Source: Sphingomonas phyllosphaerae FA2 (GTDB lineage: Bacteria > Pseudomonadota > Alphaproteobacteria > Sphingomonadales > Sphingomonadaceae). Taken from it: a stretch of 64,000 bases of DNA. The stretch's first letter is position 1; the number at the start of each line of letters is the position of its first letter. The position numbers and the translations under genes were made by a program. The notes beneath the pieces are model-generated. The model saw only the letters and a program-made list of their open reading frames with translations. It did no database searches and was not told the origin of the DNA. Positions 55,843 through 64,000 of the stretch are shown piece by piece. Location of the stretch: assembly GCF_000427645.1 (NCBI RefSeq), contig NZ_KE386571.1, positions 2,097,676-2,161,675 of the forward strand, written 5' to 3'.

Positions 55843-57021
55843 TCAGTTCGCTCCCATAAACGTCAGTCCGCGTTCCAGTCCGCGCAGCTCGGCAAGCCCG
55901 CGCATCCGCCCGAGCAGCGAGTAACCGGGGTTCGTCACCTTGGTCAGATCGTCGAGCATCTGGTGGCCGTGATCGGGACGCATCACGATCGAGCGCCCCT
56001 CGCGGCGCTGCAACGCCACCACCTCGGCCATCACCGCGGTCAGGTCGCCGCTACCCTCCAGATGCGCGGCCTCGTGGAACGCGCCATCGGGTTCGCGCTG
56101 CACGCTGCGCAGATGCAGGAACCCGATCCGCTCCCCCAGCCGCCGAACCATGCCGGGCAGATCGTTGTCGGCGCGCACCCCGAACGAGCCAGTGCAGAAG
56201 CACAGGCCATTCGCAGCGCTCGGCACCGCCTCGAACAGCGCGGTCACGTCCGCCTCGGTGCTGACGACGCGCGGCAGGCCAAAGATCGCGAACGGCGGAT
56301 CGTCGGGGTGGACGACCATCCGAATGCCCAGCTCCTCCGCGACCGGGCAGATCGCCGCCATGAACGCATGGTGATTGGCGCGCAGCTCGTCGGGCCCGGT
56401 GTCGGCATAATCATGGATCGCGTCGAGGAATTGCGCGGAGGTGAAGCTCTCCTCGCTGCCCGGCAGCCCGGCGATGATCGTCCGCTCCAGCCGCAGCTTC
56501 GCCTCGTCGTCCATCGCGGCGAAGCGCCGCGCGGCACGCTCGATCGTGTCGGCACCATAATCCGCCTCGGCACCCGGACGCCTGAGCAGGTGGAGATCGT
56601 ACGCCGCCACCGCATCCAGCTCGAACCGCAGCGCACGCGCGCCGTCGGGCAGCGCCCACGCCAGATCGGTGCGGGTCCAGTCGAGCAACGGCATGAAATT
56701 ATAGGTGACGATGGTGATCCCCTCCGCCGCCAGATGGCGCAGGGTGGTGATATACTGGTCGATCAACCGATCGCGTTCGGCCTCGGCGGTCTTGATCGCC
56801 TCGTGCACCGGCACGCTCTCGACCGTGGTCCAGCCGAGCCCGGCAGCCTCGATCATCGCGCGCTGCGCGGCGATTTCCTCGCGCGGCCAGACGTCGCCAT
56901 TGGGGATGTGGTGAAGCGCGGTAACGACCTCGCTGGCGCCGGCCTGCCGGATATGCGCCAGCGGAACCGGATCGCGCGGCCCGAACCAGCGCATCGCCTG
57001 CGTCATCAACACGTCCGCCAT
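55843..57021 (-). CDS. uxuA: mannonate dehydratase
   Basis: UxuA dehydrates D-mannonate to 2-keto-3-deoxygluconate, using Mn or Fe. The 392-residue TIM-barrel protein has RWFGPRDPVPLAHIRQAGA at the start, the metal-site segments ITIVTYNFMPLLDWTRTDL and FCTGSFGVRADNDLPGM, and VMRPDHGHQMLDD near the end. It is the first gene of the minus-strand operon and follows a LacI-type palindrome by about 37 bases. Confidence 0.94.
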   Translation of the reverse strand: MADVLMTQAMRWFGPRDPVPLAHIRQAGASEVVTALHHIPNGDVWPREEIAAQRAMIEAAGLGWTTVESVPVHEAIKTAEAERDRLIDQYITTLRHLAAEGITIVTYNFMPLLDWTRTDLAWALPDGARALRFELDAVAAYDLHLLRRPGAEADYGADTIERAARRFAAMDDEAKLRLERTIIAGLPGSEESFTSAQFLDAIHDYADTGPDELRANHHAFMAAICPVAEELGIRMVVHPDDPPFAIFGLPRVVSTEADVTALFEAVPSAANGLCFCTGSFGVRADNDLPGMVRRLGERIGFLHLRSVQREPDGAFHEAAHLEGSGDLTAVMAEVVALQRREGRSIVMRPDHGHQMLDDLTKVTNPGYSLLGRMRGLAELRGLERGLTFMGAN

Positions 57022-57057
57022 CCTCTCCGATCCTGCCGCCCGCAGCTTCGCGCCGCC

Positions 57058-57075
57058 TGTGTTAGCGATACCACA
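57058..57075. promoter_or_regulatory. LacI-type operator candidate upstream of uxuA
   Basis: On the minus strand the site reads TGTGGTATCGCTAACACA, an 18-bp dyad with outer TGTG/CACA arms and a central CG. Its inner TGGTATCGCTAACA differs at one position from the TGGTAGCGCTAACA xyl-box of Xanthomonas. It lies 37-54 bases before uxuA, where a repressor would block the operon promoter. Confidence 0.65.
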
Positions 57076-57087
57076 TCGCGAAGCAAG

Positions 57088-57984
57088 CTACGGCAGCTTC
57101 GTACCCATCCCCGCCTGAAGCACCGCATACCATTGCGATCGCGTCCATTCGACCCGGTACGCACCGGCGGCTGCCGCGATCCGCTCGGGGGTCTGCGATC
57201 CGACGATCGGGATGATCCGGGCCGGATGCGCCATCACCCACGCCAGCGCCGCCGTCGCCGCGTCGACGCCGTACGTCGCGCCATGTTCGGCGAGCAACGC
57301 GCCCGCGGGATGCGCTGCGTCGGTCAGCCGTCCGCCACCGAGCGGCGACCAGGCCAGCACCGCAAGGTCGTGCGTCATGGCATGATCGAGCGTTCCGTCG
57401 AACAGCGGCGCGGCGTGCAGCGCGGAAAACTCCGGCTGCGTCGCGACGATCGGCTGGTCGAGGAACGCCTGCAACGCGTCGAACTCGGCGGGCGCATGGT
57501 TCGATACGCCGATCGCGCGCACCTTCCCGCTCGCCACCATCGCGTCGAGCGCCCCCGCCACTTCCTGCGGATGCGTCAACAGGTCGCGACGGTGGATCTG
57601 GTAGAGATCGACCGTCTCCACCCCCATTCGCCGCAGCGAATCGTCGAGCGCCGCCGACAGATAATCACGGCTGCTGTTGTACGGAATCCCGGGGCGGATC
57701 CCTCCCTTGGTCGCGATCACCATCCGGTCGCGCAAGGCCCGATCTTCCGCCAGCGCGCGCCCGAACAGCGCCTCCGCCGAACCGAACCCGGCGGGCACGT
57801 CGCAGCCATAGATGTCGGCGGTGTCGAACAGCGTGATCCCCGCCCCCAGCGCCGCCTCGATCAGCGCGCGCACCGCCGCGACGTCATCACCCGCCAGCCG
57901 CCACATGCCCCAGGCGAGCGGCGAAACCGCGATCCCGCTCTTGCCCAATGCCCGTGGTTCATTCGATAGGCGCAATGTCGTCAT
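57088..57984 (-). CDS. aldo/keto reductase (YdhF-like)
   Basis: The 298-residue NADPH-dependent oxidoreductase has the tetrad Asp/Tyr in LFDTADIYG, Lys in VIATKGG and His in LYQIHRRD. It also has IGVSNHAPAEF and a C-terminal IVGSQTPERI for cofactor binding. LFDGTLDHAMTHDLAVLAWS is especially like E. coli YdhF. The Met of MTTLRLSNEPRALG is chosen; another Met four codons up is possible. It ends just before the uxuA operator and is transcribed in the same direction, but it starts away from it. Its substrate is unknown and a sugar acid is only a contextual guess. Confidence 0.87.
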   Translation of the reverse strand: MTTLRLSNEPRALGKSGIAVSPLAWGMWRLAGDDVAAVRALIEAALGAGITLFDTADIYGCDVPAGFGSAEALFGRALAEDRALRDRMVIATKGGIRPGIPYNSSRDYLSAALDDSLRRMGVETVDLYQIHRRDLLTHPQEVAGALDAMVASGKVRAIGVSNHAPAEFDALQAFLDQPIVATQPEFSALHAAPLFDGTLDHAMTHDLAVLAWSPLGGGRLTDAAHPAGALLAEHGATYGVDAATAALAWVMAHPARIIPIVGSQTPERIAAAAGAYRVEWTRSQWYAVLQAGMGTKLP

Positions 57985-58055
57985 GAGCGGCGGCATGGCA
58001 CAGGGTCGATCGGGATGATAGCGTCGAACCGTTTCTCGCGCCGGGCGGGGCAGCG

Positions 58056-59408
58056 ATGATCCGCCATGTCGCAATCGTCGGCGGCGGCTTTTCGGGCGCG
58101 CTGCTCGCCATCAACCTGCTCCGCCACGATGGGCCGCGTGCGACGCTGATCGAGCGGCGTCCGGCGCAGCTCGGCCGCGGCGTCGCCTACAGCGCCGCGC
58201 ACGAGGAGCATCTGCTCAACGTCCGCGCCGCCAACATGAGCGCGCTGCCCGACGATCCCGATCATTTCGTCCGCTGGCTGACGCACAATGCGCTCGGTGA
58301 CCGCACCACGTTCGTGCCGCGCCGGGTGTACGGCCGCTATCTGCGCGAGATGCTCGAACAGGCCGCCGCCGCGCACCCGCACCGCCTGACGCTGATCGAG
58401 GACGAAGTGCGCGCGATCGCGCCGGTCGCGACCGGCTATGTCGCCACGCTGGCGGGTGGTGGCACGCTGGCATCGGACACGATGGTGCTCGCGCTCGGGA
58501 ACCTGCCGCCGCATACCCCGCCGGGGATCGACCCCGACGTGCTGCCGCCGGGCTGCTATCGCGGCGACCCGTGGGCAGGCGACATCGCGGAGGGTTTGCG
58601 CGACGACGACGCCGTCGTGCTGGTCGGCAGCGGGCTGACCGCGGTCGACGCGGCGCTGCTCCTCGATGCGAGCGGGTTCCGTGGTCGGATCGTCGCGCTG
58701 TCGCGGCGCGGGCTCGCGCCGCGCCGCCACGCCGATACGCCGCCGCAGCCCGGCCTGTCCGAACGCCCCGCGGCGACATTGTCGGCGTTGCTGCGCCATG
58801 TCCGCCAGCGCAGCGCCACGATCGGCTGGCGGGCGGCGGTCGATACGTTGCGCCCGATCACGCAGCTGATGTGGGGCGCGGCGGATGCGGCGACCCGCGC
58901 ACGCTTCCTTCGCCATCTGCGCCCGTGGTGGGACGTGCACCGCCATCGCCTCGCGCCGGCGGTCGCCGACCGCATCGACGCGCTGGTCGCCGCCGGCCGT
59001 CTGGAGGTGGTGGCGGGCAAGCTGGTCGCCGCCACCGCTGACGGCGCGCAGGCGCTGCTCGAGTGGCGGCCGCGCGGCGACAACGAAACGCGCCGCGTCC
59101 GCGCGGCGCGGATCGTCAACTGCACCGGACCGCAGGGCGACCTGCTGCGCTCGGGTGAACCGCTGCTCCGCGATTTGCTCGCGCAGGAGATGATCCGCCC
59201 GGATGCGCTGCGCATCGGGCTGGAGGTCGATGCGCAATCGCGGGTGGTCGATGCAAGCGGCGCGGTCGCGGAACAACTTTACGCGATCGGCCCGATGACG
59301 CGCGGCGGGCTGTGGGAAGTCGTCGCCGTCCCCGACATCCGCCAGCAGAACTGGACGCTGGCGCGGCGGCTCGCCAACGCGCAATGGGTGGGCGGCGAAG
59401 GGCTTTGA
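58056..59408 (+). CDS. FAD/NAD(P)-binding protein (NAD_binding_9 type)
   Basis: The 450-residue protein opens with a dinucleotide motif HVAIVGGGFSGALLAINLLR and has the family segment LGRGVAYSAAHEEHLLNVRA with NMSALPDDPDHFVRWL. A second nucleotide motif VVLVGSGLTAVDAALLLDA lies near residue 190. It ends GGLWEVVAVPDIRQQ. It belongs to the uncharacterised FAD-NAD(P)-binding group found near siderophore or amino-acid N-hydroxylases and elsewhere. It is divergent from the aldo/keto reductase with 71 bases between; whether it acts in sugar oxidation is not known. Confidence 0.8.
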   Translation: MIRHVAIVGGGFSGALLAINLLRHDGPRATLIERRPAQLGRGVAYSAAHEEHLLNVRAANMSALPDDPDHFVRWLTHNALGDRTTFVPRRVYGRYLREMLEQAAAAHPHRLTLIEDEVRAIAPVATGYVATLAGGGTLASDTMVLALGNLPPHTPPGIDPDVLPPGCYRGDPWAGDIAEGLRDDDAVVLVGSGLTAVDAALLLDASGFRGRIVALSRRGLAPRRHADTPPQPGLSERPAATLSALLRHVRQRSATIGWRAAVDTLRPITQLMWGAADAATRARFLRHLRPWWDVHRHRLAPAVADRIDALVAAGRLEVVAGKLVAATADGAQALLEWRPRGDNETRRVRAARIVNCTGPQGDLLRSGEPLLRDLLAQEMIRPDALRIGLEVDAQSRVVDASGAVAEQLYAIGPMTRGGLWEVVAVPDIRQQNWTLARRLANAQWVGGEGL

Positions 59409-59434
59409 TGCGAAAACGGTTGCGCACCAATGAT

Positions 59435-59446
59435 GGTAGCGCTACC
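59435..59446. promoter_or_regulatory. LacI-type palindrome (xyl-box-like) upstream of the GH43-xylB-xylA genes
   Basis: GGTAGCGCTACC is a perfect 12-bp palindrome, and the extended site TGGTAGCGCTACCT is close to the TGGTAGCGCTAACA xyl-box bound by XylR-type LacI repressors. It lies 59 bases before the GH43 start codon and 27 bases past the upstream stop. A weaker relative, GGTTGCGCACC, lies 18 bases before it. Confidence 0.7.
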
Positions 59447-59504
59447 TCATAGCGTAACGCGCGGGCGCAGACCCGCCGACTGGACCTGAGAGGAGCCCGA
59501 AACG

Positions 59505-60641
59505 ATGCGTCGCCCGACCCGTGACTATCTGTCCCGTGCCTATCTGTTGCCGCTGTTTGCCGCGCTGCCGCTCGCCGCCTGTGGTGACCGGACGACGACC
59601 GCCGACAACACCACGACCGCCAATGCCGCCGGCACCGACGCACCGCGCGCAAAGGACGGCCGCCGCTATCTTTCGCAGCCGCTGGTCACCGACTTCTACA
59701 CCGCCGATCCGTCGGCGCACGTCTTCGACGGCAAGCTCTACGTCTATCCCAGCCACGACATCGACGGCTCCGCGAAGGAAGACGATCTCGGCGGCCATTT
59801 CGAGATGCGCGACTATCGCGTGCTCAGCATGGACGAACCCGGCGGCAAGGTGACCGCGCATCCGGTCGCGCTCGATGTGAAGGACGTGCCCTGGGCCGAA
59901 AAGCAGATGTGGGCGCCTGACGCCGCCTATAAGAACGGCACCTATTTCCTCTACTTCCCCGCCAAGGACCGGCAGGGCGCGTTCCGCATCGGCGTCGCCA
60001 CCTCCAAATCGCCGGTCGGGCCCTTCAAGGCCGATCCGCAGCCGATCGCGGGCAGCTTCTCGATCGACCCCGCGGTGTTCACCGACGACGATGGCAAGAG
60101 CTATATGTATTTCGGCGGGATCTGGGGCGGGCAGCTCCAGCGCAACACCACCGGCAAATACGATCCGAACGGCTCGAAGACCGATCTCGGCGCCGACGAC
60201 AAGCCCGCGCTGACCGCCAAGGTCGCGCCGATGGCCGCCGATATGAAGGCGTTCGCCGGCAAGCCGCGCGACGTCGTGATCCTCGACGAAAAGGGCAAGC
60301 CGCTGCTCGGCGGCGACCACGATCGCCGCTTCTTCGAGGCGTCGTGGATGCACAAGTACAAGGGCAAGTACTACTTCAGCTATTCGACCGGCGACACGCA
60401 TTACCTCGTCTATGCGATCGGTGACTCGCCTTATGGTCCCTTCACCTACAAGGGCCGCATCCTCCAGCCGGTCGAGGGCTGGACGACCCACCATTCCATC
60501 GTCGAGTGGAAGGGCAAATGGTGGCTGTTCTACGCCGACACGCAGATGTCGGGTCAGACGCGGCTGCGCAACGTCAAGATGACCGAGCTGAAGTACAACC
60601 CGGACGGCACGATCCAGACGATCGATCCCTTCGTGAAGTGA
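59505..60641 (+). CDS. glycoside hydrolase family 43 lipoprotein (xylosidase/arabinofuranosidase type)
   Basis: The 378-residue protein has a lipobox LAAC with Cys26 and a Thr/Asn/Ala linker, so it should be an outer-membrane or periplasmic lipoprotein. A five-bladed propeller of GH43 follows, with catalytic base Asp68 in FYTADPSAHVFDGKLYVYPS, the pKa modulator Asp188 in SIDPAVFTDDDG, and acid Glu278 in RRFFEASWMHKYKG. Related enzymes release xylose or arabinose from xylan oligomers. It heads the run leading to xylB and xylA, which would consume the xylose. Exact linkage specificity is not readable. Confidence 0.87.
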   Translation: MRRPTRDYLSRAYLLPLFAALPLAACGDRTTTADNTTTANAAGTDAPRAKDGRRYLSQPLVTDFYTADPSAHVFDGKLYVYPSHDIDGSAKEDDLGGHFEMRDYRVLSMDEPGGKVTAHPVALDVKDVPWAEKQMWAPDAAYKNGTYFLYFPAKDRQGAFRIGVATSKSPVGPFKADPQPIAGSFSIDPAVFTDDDGKSYMYFGGIWGGQLQRNTTGKYDPNGSKTDLGADDKPALTAKVAPMAADMKAFAGKPRDVVILDEKGKPLLGGDHDRRFFEASWMHKYKGKYYFSYSTGDTHYLVYAIGDSPYGPFTYKGRILQPVEGWTTHHSIVEWKGKWWLFYADTQMSGQTRLRNVKMTELKYNPDGTIQTIDPFVK

Positions 60642-60646
60642 TGCTT

Positions 60647-60735
60647 GTGCCCCGGCGAAGGCCGGGGCCCAGTTGGGAAACGCAGCCGCATTCCCCGCGA
60701 CCTCCGACACTGGGCCCCGGCCTCCGCCGGGGCAC
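60647..60735. repeat. family D inverted repeat
   Basis: GTGCCCCGGCGAAGGCCGGG and CCCCGGCCTCCGCCGGGGCAC form the outer arms, with GCCCAG and CTGGGC next. It occupies the GH43-xylB gap, so it may reduce or shape expression of xylB and xylA within the run. Confidence 0.7.
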
Positions 60736-60753
60736 TCATCTTGAAAGACCCCC

Positions 60754-62193
60754 ATGTTCCTCGGCATCGACATCGGCACCTCGGGCGTGAAGGCGGTGGT
60801 GATCGACCGTGACGGCGCGATCGCCGCGCAGGCCACCGCCGCGCTGACCGTCCAGCGCCCGCACCCGCTCTGGTCCGAACAGGACCCCGATGCCTGGTGG
60901 CAGGCGACCGACGCCGCGGTCCGCGCGCTCCCCGCCGACGTGCGTCGTGCGGTGCGCGGCGTCGGCATCGCCGGCCAGATGCACGGCGCGACGCTGCTCG
61001 GCGCCGACGATCGTCCGTTGCGCCCCGCGATCCTGTGGAACGACGGCCGCTCCTTCGCCGAGTGCGAGGAACTGGAACGCACCGTCCCAGCGCTGCGCGA
61101 CATCGCCGCGAACATCGCGATGCCCGGCTTCACCGCGCCGAAGCTATTGTGGGTCAGGCATCACGAACCCGAAACCTTCGCGGCGATCCGCACCGTCCTG
61201 CTCCCCAAGGACCACGTCCGCCTGATCATGACCGGCGAGAAGGCGTCCGACGTCTCCGACGCCGCCGGCACGCTCTGGCTCGATGTCGCGAAGCGCGACT
61301 GGAGCGACGAGTTGCTCGCCGCGACCGGCCTCACCCGCGATCAGATGCCGCGCGCCGTCGAGGGCAGCGACGTCACCGGCACGCTCCGACAGGAAATCGC
61401 CGACAGCTGGGGGATGGACGCCGTCCCCGTCGCGGGCGGCGGCGGCGACAATGCCGCGGGCGCGGCCGGGATCGGCGTCGTCCGCGACGGCGATGCCCTG
61501 CTGTCGCTCGGCACCTCCGGCGTGATCTTCGTCGCGACCGACACGCTCCGCGCCAATCCGGCGGCGGCGGTCCACGCCTTCTGCCACTGTATCCCGGGCA
61601 TGTGGCACCAGATGGCGGTGCATCTGTCGGCGGCGGTCTGCGTCGACTGGGTGGCGCGGCTGATCGGCGCAGCGGGGGCCGCCGACGTGTTCGCGCGCGC
61701 CGAAATCGCCGGCCCGGCGAGCGGCCCCGAACTGTTCCTCCCCTATCTCTCGGGCGAGCGCACCCCGCACAACGACGCGCAGGTGCGCGGCGGCTTCCTC
61801 CAGCTCGATCACGACAGCACCCCCGAGCGGATGGCGCAGGCGGTGCTCGAAGGCGTCGCCTTCGCGCTCGCCGACGGCGTCCGCGTGCTGCGCGAATCCG
61901 GCACGAGCGTGGAGCGGCTGTCGGTGATCGGCGGCGGCGCACGCTCGCGCTATTGGGGTGAGACGCTCGCCGCCGCGCTGGAGGTCGAACTCGCCTATCT
62001 GAAGGGCGGCGAGGTCGGCCCGGCGATGGGCGCCGCCCGCCTCGCGCAGCTCGCGGTCGAGGGCGGCACCCCCGCCGAAGTCTGCGTCGCACCGCCGATC
62101 AGCCACGTCATCACCCCCGACCCGACGCTGGTCGACCGGCTCGCCCCCAAGCGCGCCGCCTTCCGCGCCGCCTATCCCCGCATCAAGCCCTAA
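60754..62193 (+). CDS. xylB: xylulokinase
   Basis: XylB phosphorylates D-xylulose to the 5-phosphate for the pentose phosphate pathway. The 479-residue FGGY-family protein opens MFLGIDIGTSGVKAVVIDRD. It has GIAGQMHGATLLGADDRPLR, catalytic Asp232 in AGGGGDNAAGAAG and the C-terminal VIGGGARSRYWGETLAAAL. Length fits E. coli XylB (484). It is 12 bases before xylA. Confidence 0.95.
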   Translation: MFLGIDIGTSGVKAVVIDRDGAIAAQATAALTVQRPHPLWSEQDPDAWWQATDAAVRALPADVRRAVRGVGIAGQMHGATLLGADDRPLRPAILWNDGRSFAECEELERTVPALRDIAANIAMPGFTAPKLLWVRHHEPETFAAIRTVLLPKDHVRLIMTGEKASDVSDAAGTLWLDVAKRDWSDELLAATGLTRDQMPRAVEGSDVTGTLRQEIADSWGMDAVPVAGGGGDNAAGAAGIGVVRDGDALLSLGTSGVIFVATDTLRANPAAAVHAFCHCIPGMWHQMAVHLSAAVCVDWVARLIGAAGAADVFARAEIAGPASGPELFLPYLSGERTPHNDAQVRGGFLQLDHDSTPERMAQAVLEGVAFALADGVRVLRESGTSVERLSVIGGGARSRYWGETLAAALEVELAYLKGGEVGPAMGAARLAQLAVEGGTPAEVCVAPPISHVITPDPTLVDRLAPKRAAFRAAYPRIKP

Positions 62194-62205
62194 AGGAGCA
62201 CGCCC

Positions 62206-63516
62206 GTGAGCACCGACTTCTTCGCCGACATCCCCCAGATCAAATATGAGGGGCCGGAAACCACCAACGAACTCGCCTATCGTTTCTACGACAAGGACCG
62301 GGTCGTGCTCGGCAAGCGCATGGAGGACCACCTCCGCTTCGCCGCCTGCTTCTGGCACACCTTCTGCTGGCCGGGCTCGGACGTGTTCGGCGGCGGCACC
62401 TTCAACCGCCCGTGGCATGCCGGCGCGAACGACAGCGCGGCCTCGGCACAGAAGCGCGAAGTGGCGTTCGACTTCTTCTCGAAGCTCGACGTCCCCTATT
62501 ACTGCTTCCACGACGTCGACGTGATGGCCGACGCCGACAGCGTCGCCGAGCACCGCCGCTTCTTCGGCGAGGCGGTCGACCATCTGGAAAAGCTCCAGGC
62601 ATCGTCGGGCCGCAAGCTGCTGTGGGGCACCGCCAATCTGTTCGGCAACCCGCGCTTCGCCGCCGGTGGCGCGACCAACCCGGACCCGGAAGTCTATGCG
62701 TTCGGCGCGATGCAGGTCCGCGACGCGCTGGAGGCGACGCACCGCCTCGGCGGCCAGAATTACGTGCTGTGGGGCGGTCGCGAGGGTTACGAGACGCTCG
62801 CCAACACCGACCTGAAGCGCGAGCTGGACAATCTCGGCCGCTTCCTGTCGCTGGTCGTCGAGCACAAGCACAAGATCGGCTTCACTGGCACTATCCTGAT
62901 CGAACCGAAGCCGCACGAGCCGACCAAGCACCAGTACGACTTCGACACCGCCACCGTGTACGGCTTCCTCAAGAAGTACGGGCTGGAGAACGAGGTCAAG
63001 GTCAACATCGAGGCGAACCACGCCACGCTGGCCGGCCACACCTTCGAACATGAGATCGCGATGGCCGGCGCGCTGGGCATCTTCGGGTCGATCGACGCCA
63101 ACCGCGGCGATCATCAGAACGGCTGGGACACCGATCAATTCCCGAACTCGGTCGAGGAACTGACGCTGGCGATGCTCGAAATCCTCCGCGCGGGCGGCTT
63201 CACCACCGGCGGCTTCAACTTCGACGCCAAGGTCCGCCGCCAGTCGATGGACGCGGTCGACCTGTTCTACGGCCATGTCGGCGGGATCGACGTCGTGGCG
63301 AAGGGCTTGCTCAACGCCGCCGCGCTGATCGAGGACGGTCGCCTCGACGCGATCAAGCAGGAGCGCTACGCCGGCTGGGATGCCGACTTCGGCCAGAAGG
63401 TGTCGAGCCTCGACCTCGCCGGGATCGCTGACCTCGCCGAGAGCGCCGACGTCAACCCGCGCCCGCGCTCGGGCCGTCAGGAGCGGATCGAGAACCTCGT
63501 CAACCGCTTCATCTGA
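62206..63516 (+). CDS. xylA: xylose isomerase
   Basis: XylA converts D-xylose to D-xylulose with two divalent metals. The 436-residue class II enzyme has catalytic His102 and Asp105 in [10 protein letters not shown], the metal ligand segments [20 protein letters not shown] and [17 protein letters not shown], and [17 protein letters not shown]. Length matches the family. GGAGCA lies nine bases before the ATG. A family C repeat follows 19 bases after the stop. Confidence 0.96.
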   Translation: MSTDFFADIPQIKYEGPETTNELAYRFYDKDRVVLGKRMEDHLRFAACFWHTFCWPGSDVFGGGTFNRPWHAGANDSAASAQKREVAFDFFSKLDVPYYCFHDVDVMADADSVAEHRRFFGEAVDHLEKLQASSGRKLLWGTANLFGNPRFAAGGATNPDPEVYAFGAMQVRDALEATHRLGGQNYVLWGGREGYETLANTDLKRELDNLGRFLSLVVEHKHKIGFTGTILIEPKPHEPTKHQYDFDTATVYGFLKKYGLENEVKVNIEANHATLAGHTFEHEIAMAGALGIFGSIDANRGDHQNGWDTDQFPNSVEELTLAMLEILRAGGFTTGGFNFDAKVRRQSMDAVDLFYGHVGGIDVVAKGLLNAAALIEDGRLDAIKQERYAGWDADFGQKVSSLDLAGIADLAESADVNPRPRSGRQERIENLVNRFI

Positions 63517-63535
63517 TCCTCAAATCGTCATTCCC

Positions 63536-63620
63536 GCGAAGGCGGGAATCCAGACGCGCAGGTCCGTCGATTGGGGCGAAACCGCAGAGCATCTGGATTC
63601 CCGCCTCCGCGGAAATGACG
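63536..63620. repeat. family C inverted repeat, copy 2
   Basis: CGTCATTCCCGCGAAGGCGG followed by GAATCCAGA pairs with TCTGGATTCCCGCCTCCGCG followed by GAAATGACG. It ends the xylA transcript region. The first copy lies at 3961. Confidence 0.75.
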
Positions 63621-63825
63621 GGTGTGCGAGGCCAATGCTCCCAAACGCAACGACGCGGCACCGGGCAGCATCCAACCGCTCACATCCGGCTGCCGCCCCT
63701 GCCCGGAGGCCGCTATTTTCGGCCCCGTCACGACAAAGGCGATGCCGTAGCGGCCACCGCAGGGTTGCGAATCCGCCCCCCGCCGCCTAACTAATGTCCG
63801 ACTAATTCCCATCACGAGGACGATC
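63621..63825. other. intergenic region before the aldehyde dehydrogenase gene
   Basis: These 205 bases hold no gene that I can support. The only motif noticed is a direct repeat of ACTAAT (63790 and 63801, one helical turn apart) about 25 bases before the start codon. The LacI-type palindrome seen at the other two sugar sites is not present here. Confidence 0.5.
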
Positions 63826-64000
63826 ATGATCGACGGAGCGATGCTCATCGGCGCCGAGGCGCGTCAGGCTGACAAGCGGTTCACCTCGGTCGATCCGTCG
63901 ACCGGCGAAACGCTGACGCCGGACTTCTCCTCCGCCGGCCCCGACGCGGTCGACGCCGCCGCCGCGCTCGCCGCCGAGGCGTTCCCGACCTACAGCGCGA
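63826..64000 (+). CDS. aldehyde dehydrogenase, 2,5-dioxovalerate dehydrogenase-like, partial
   Basis: The frame runs off the window after 58 codons. It starts MIDGAMLIGAEARQADKRFT and continues SVDPSTGETLTPDFSSAGPD, the N-terminal pattern of NADP-dependent aldehyde dehydrogenases, in particular alpha-ketoglutaric semialdehyde (2,5-dioxovalerate) dehydrogenases. GAGGA lies seven bases before the ATG. Such enzymes finish the oxidative xylose, arabinose or glucarate routes, so its place after xylA fits sugar catabolism. The catalytic Cys lies outside the window and cannot be checked. Confidence 0.7.
   Translation, partial: MIDGAMLIGAEARQADKRFTSVDPSTGETLTPDFSSAGPDAVDAAAALAAEAFPTYSA

Noticed and set aside
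59417..59430. Second LacI-type operator (GGTTGCGCACC) near the xyl-box-like site
   Set aside because: The palindrome is imperfect and off-centre, so it is mentioned only as a weak neighbour of the clear site.
61144..63276. Minus-strand 710-codon open frame opposite xylA and xylB
   Set aside because: It is a shadow of two clearly identified enzymes and has no recognisable domain.

Overview
The window is high-GC chromosomal DNA from an alphaproteobacterium, most likely a Sphingomonas-type sphingomonad. The evidence is the secY-adk-(x)-rpsM-rpsK-rpoA-rplQ order without infA or rpmJ, a CtrA cell-cycle regulator, a PEP-CTERM protein of sphingomonad style, an RGG-rich extension on ribosomal protein S5, and many short intergenic inverted repeats. 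No tRNA, rRNA, CRISPR array, insertion sequence or prophage was recognised.

Region 1 (1-4.1 kb, minus strand): two small exported proteins, guaA (GMP synthase), and a type I methionine aminopeptidase overlapping a ParD-like antitoxin-family gene by four bases. Region 2 (4.1-24.8 kb, minus strand): the ribosomal super-cluster, read from high to low coordinates as rpsL-rpsG-fusA-tuf, rpsJ-rplC-rplD-rplW-rplB-rpsS-rplV-rpsC-rplP-rpmC-rpsQ, rplN-rplX-rplE-rpsN-rpsH-rplF-rplR-rpsE-rpmD-rplO, secY-adk, and rpsM-rpsK-rpoA-rplQ. Hairpin/T-tract terminators lie after tuf, rpsQ, rplO, adk and rplQ and split it into transcription units. Promoter-like boxes are visible before rpsL, tuf and secY. The rpsL product carries Arg at position 88, a substitution linked to streptomycin resistance elsewhere.

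Region 3 (24.8-36.9 kb, mixed strands): a membrane glycosyltransferase, DUF3140, a divergent LysR/pirin/wrbA module, a VanY-type carboxypeptidase, a pseudouridine synthase, an acyltransferase, an unrecognised helical protein in lower-GC DNA, arfB, a secreted DUF1996 protein, free methionine-(R)-sulfoxide reductase, an M28 peptidase and a universal stress protein. Region 4 (37-44.2 kb, plus strand): the pyruvate dehydrogenase E2 and E3 genes in one tight run with a thioesterase and two small genes, a membrane protein, an AI-2E-family transporter and ctrA behind a full CtrA box. Region 5 (44.5-51.7 kb): a PEP-CTERM protein, a CinA-like protein, a second methionine aminopeptidase, a CAP-domain lipoprotein, glnB-glnA behind a sigma-54-type promoter, and a degenerate YdeN-like hydrolase.

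Region 6 (52-64 kb): sugar catabolism. A minus-strand operon uxuA-uxaC-uxuB-kdgK converts glucuronate to 2-keto-3-deoxy-6-phosphogluconate. A plus-strand run encodes a GH43 lipoprotein, xylulokinase and xylose isomerase, followed by an aldehyde dehydrogenase cut by the window end. Each set is preceded by a similar LacI-type palindrome, suggesting one glucuronoxylan-use regulon. No transporter or regulator for it lies in the window.

At least five families of intergenic inverted repeat (A-E) are scattered through the non-ribosomal parts, with the 77-bp family A and the roughly 85-bp family B most frequent.
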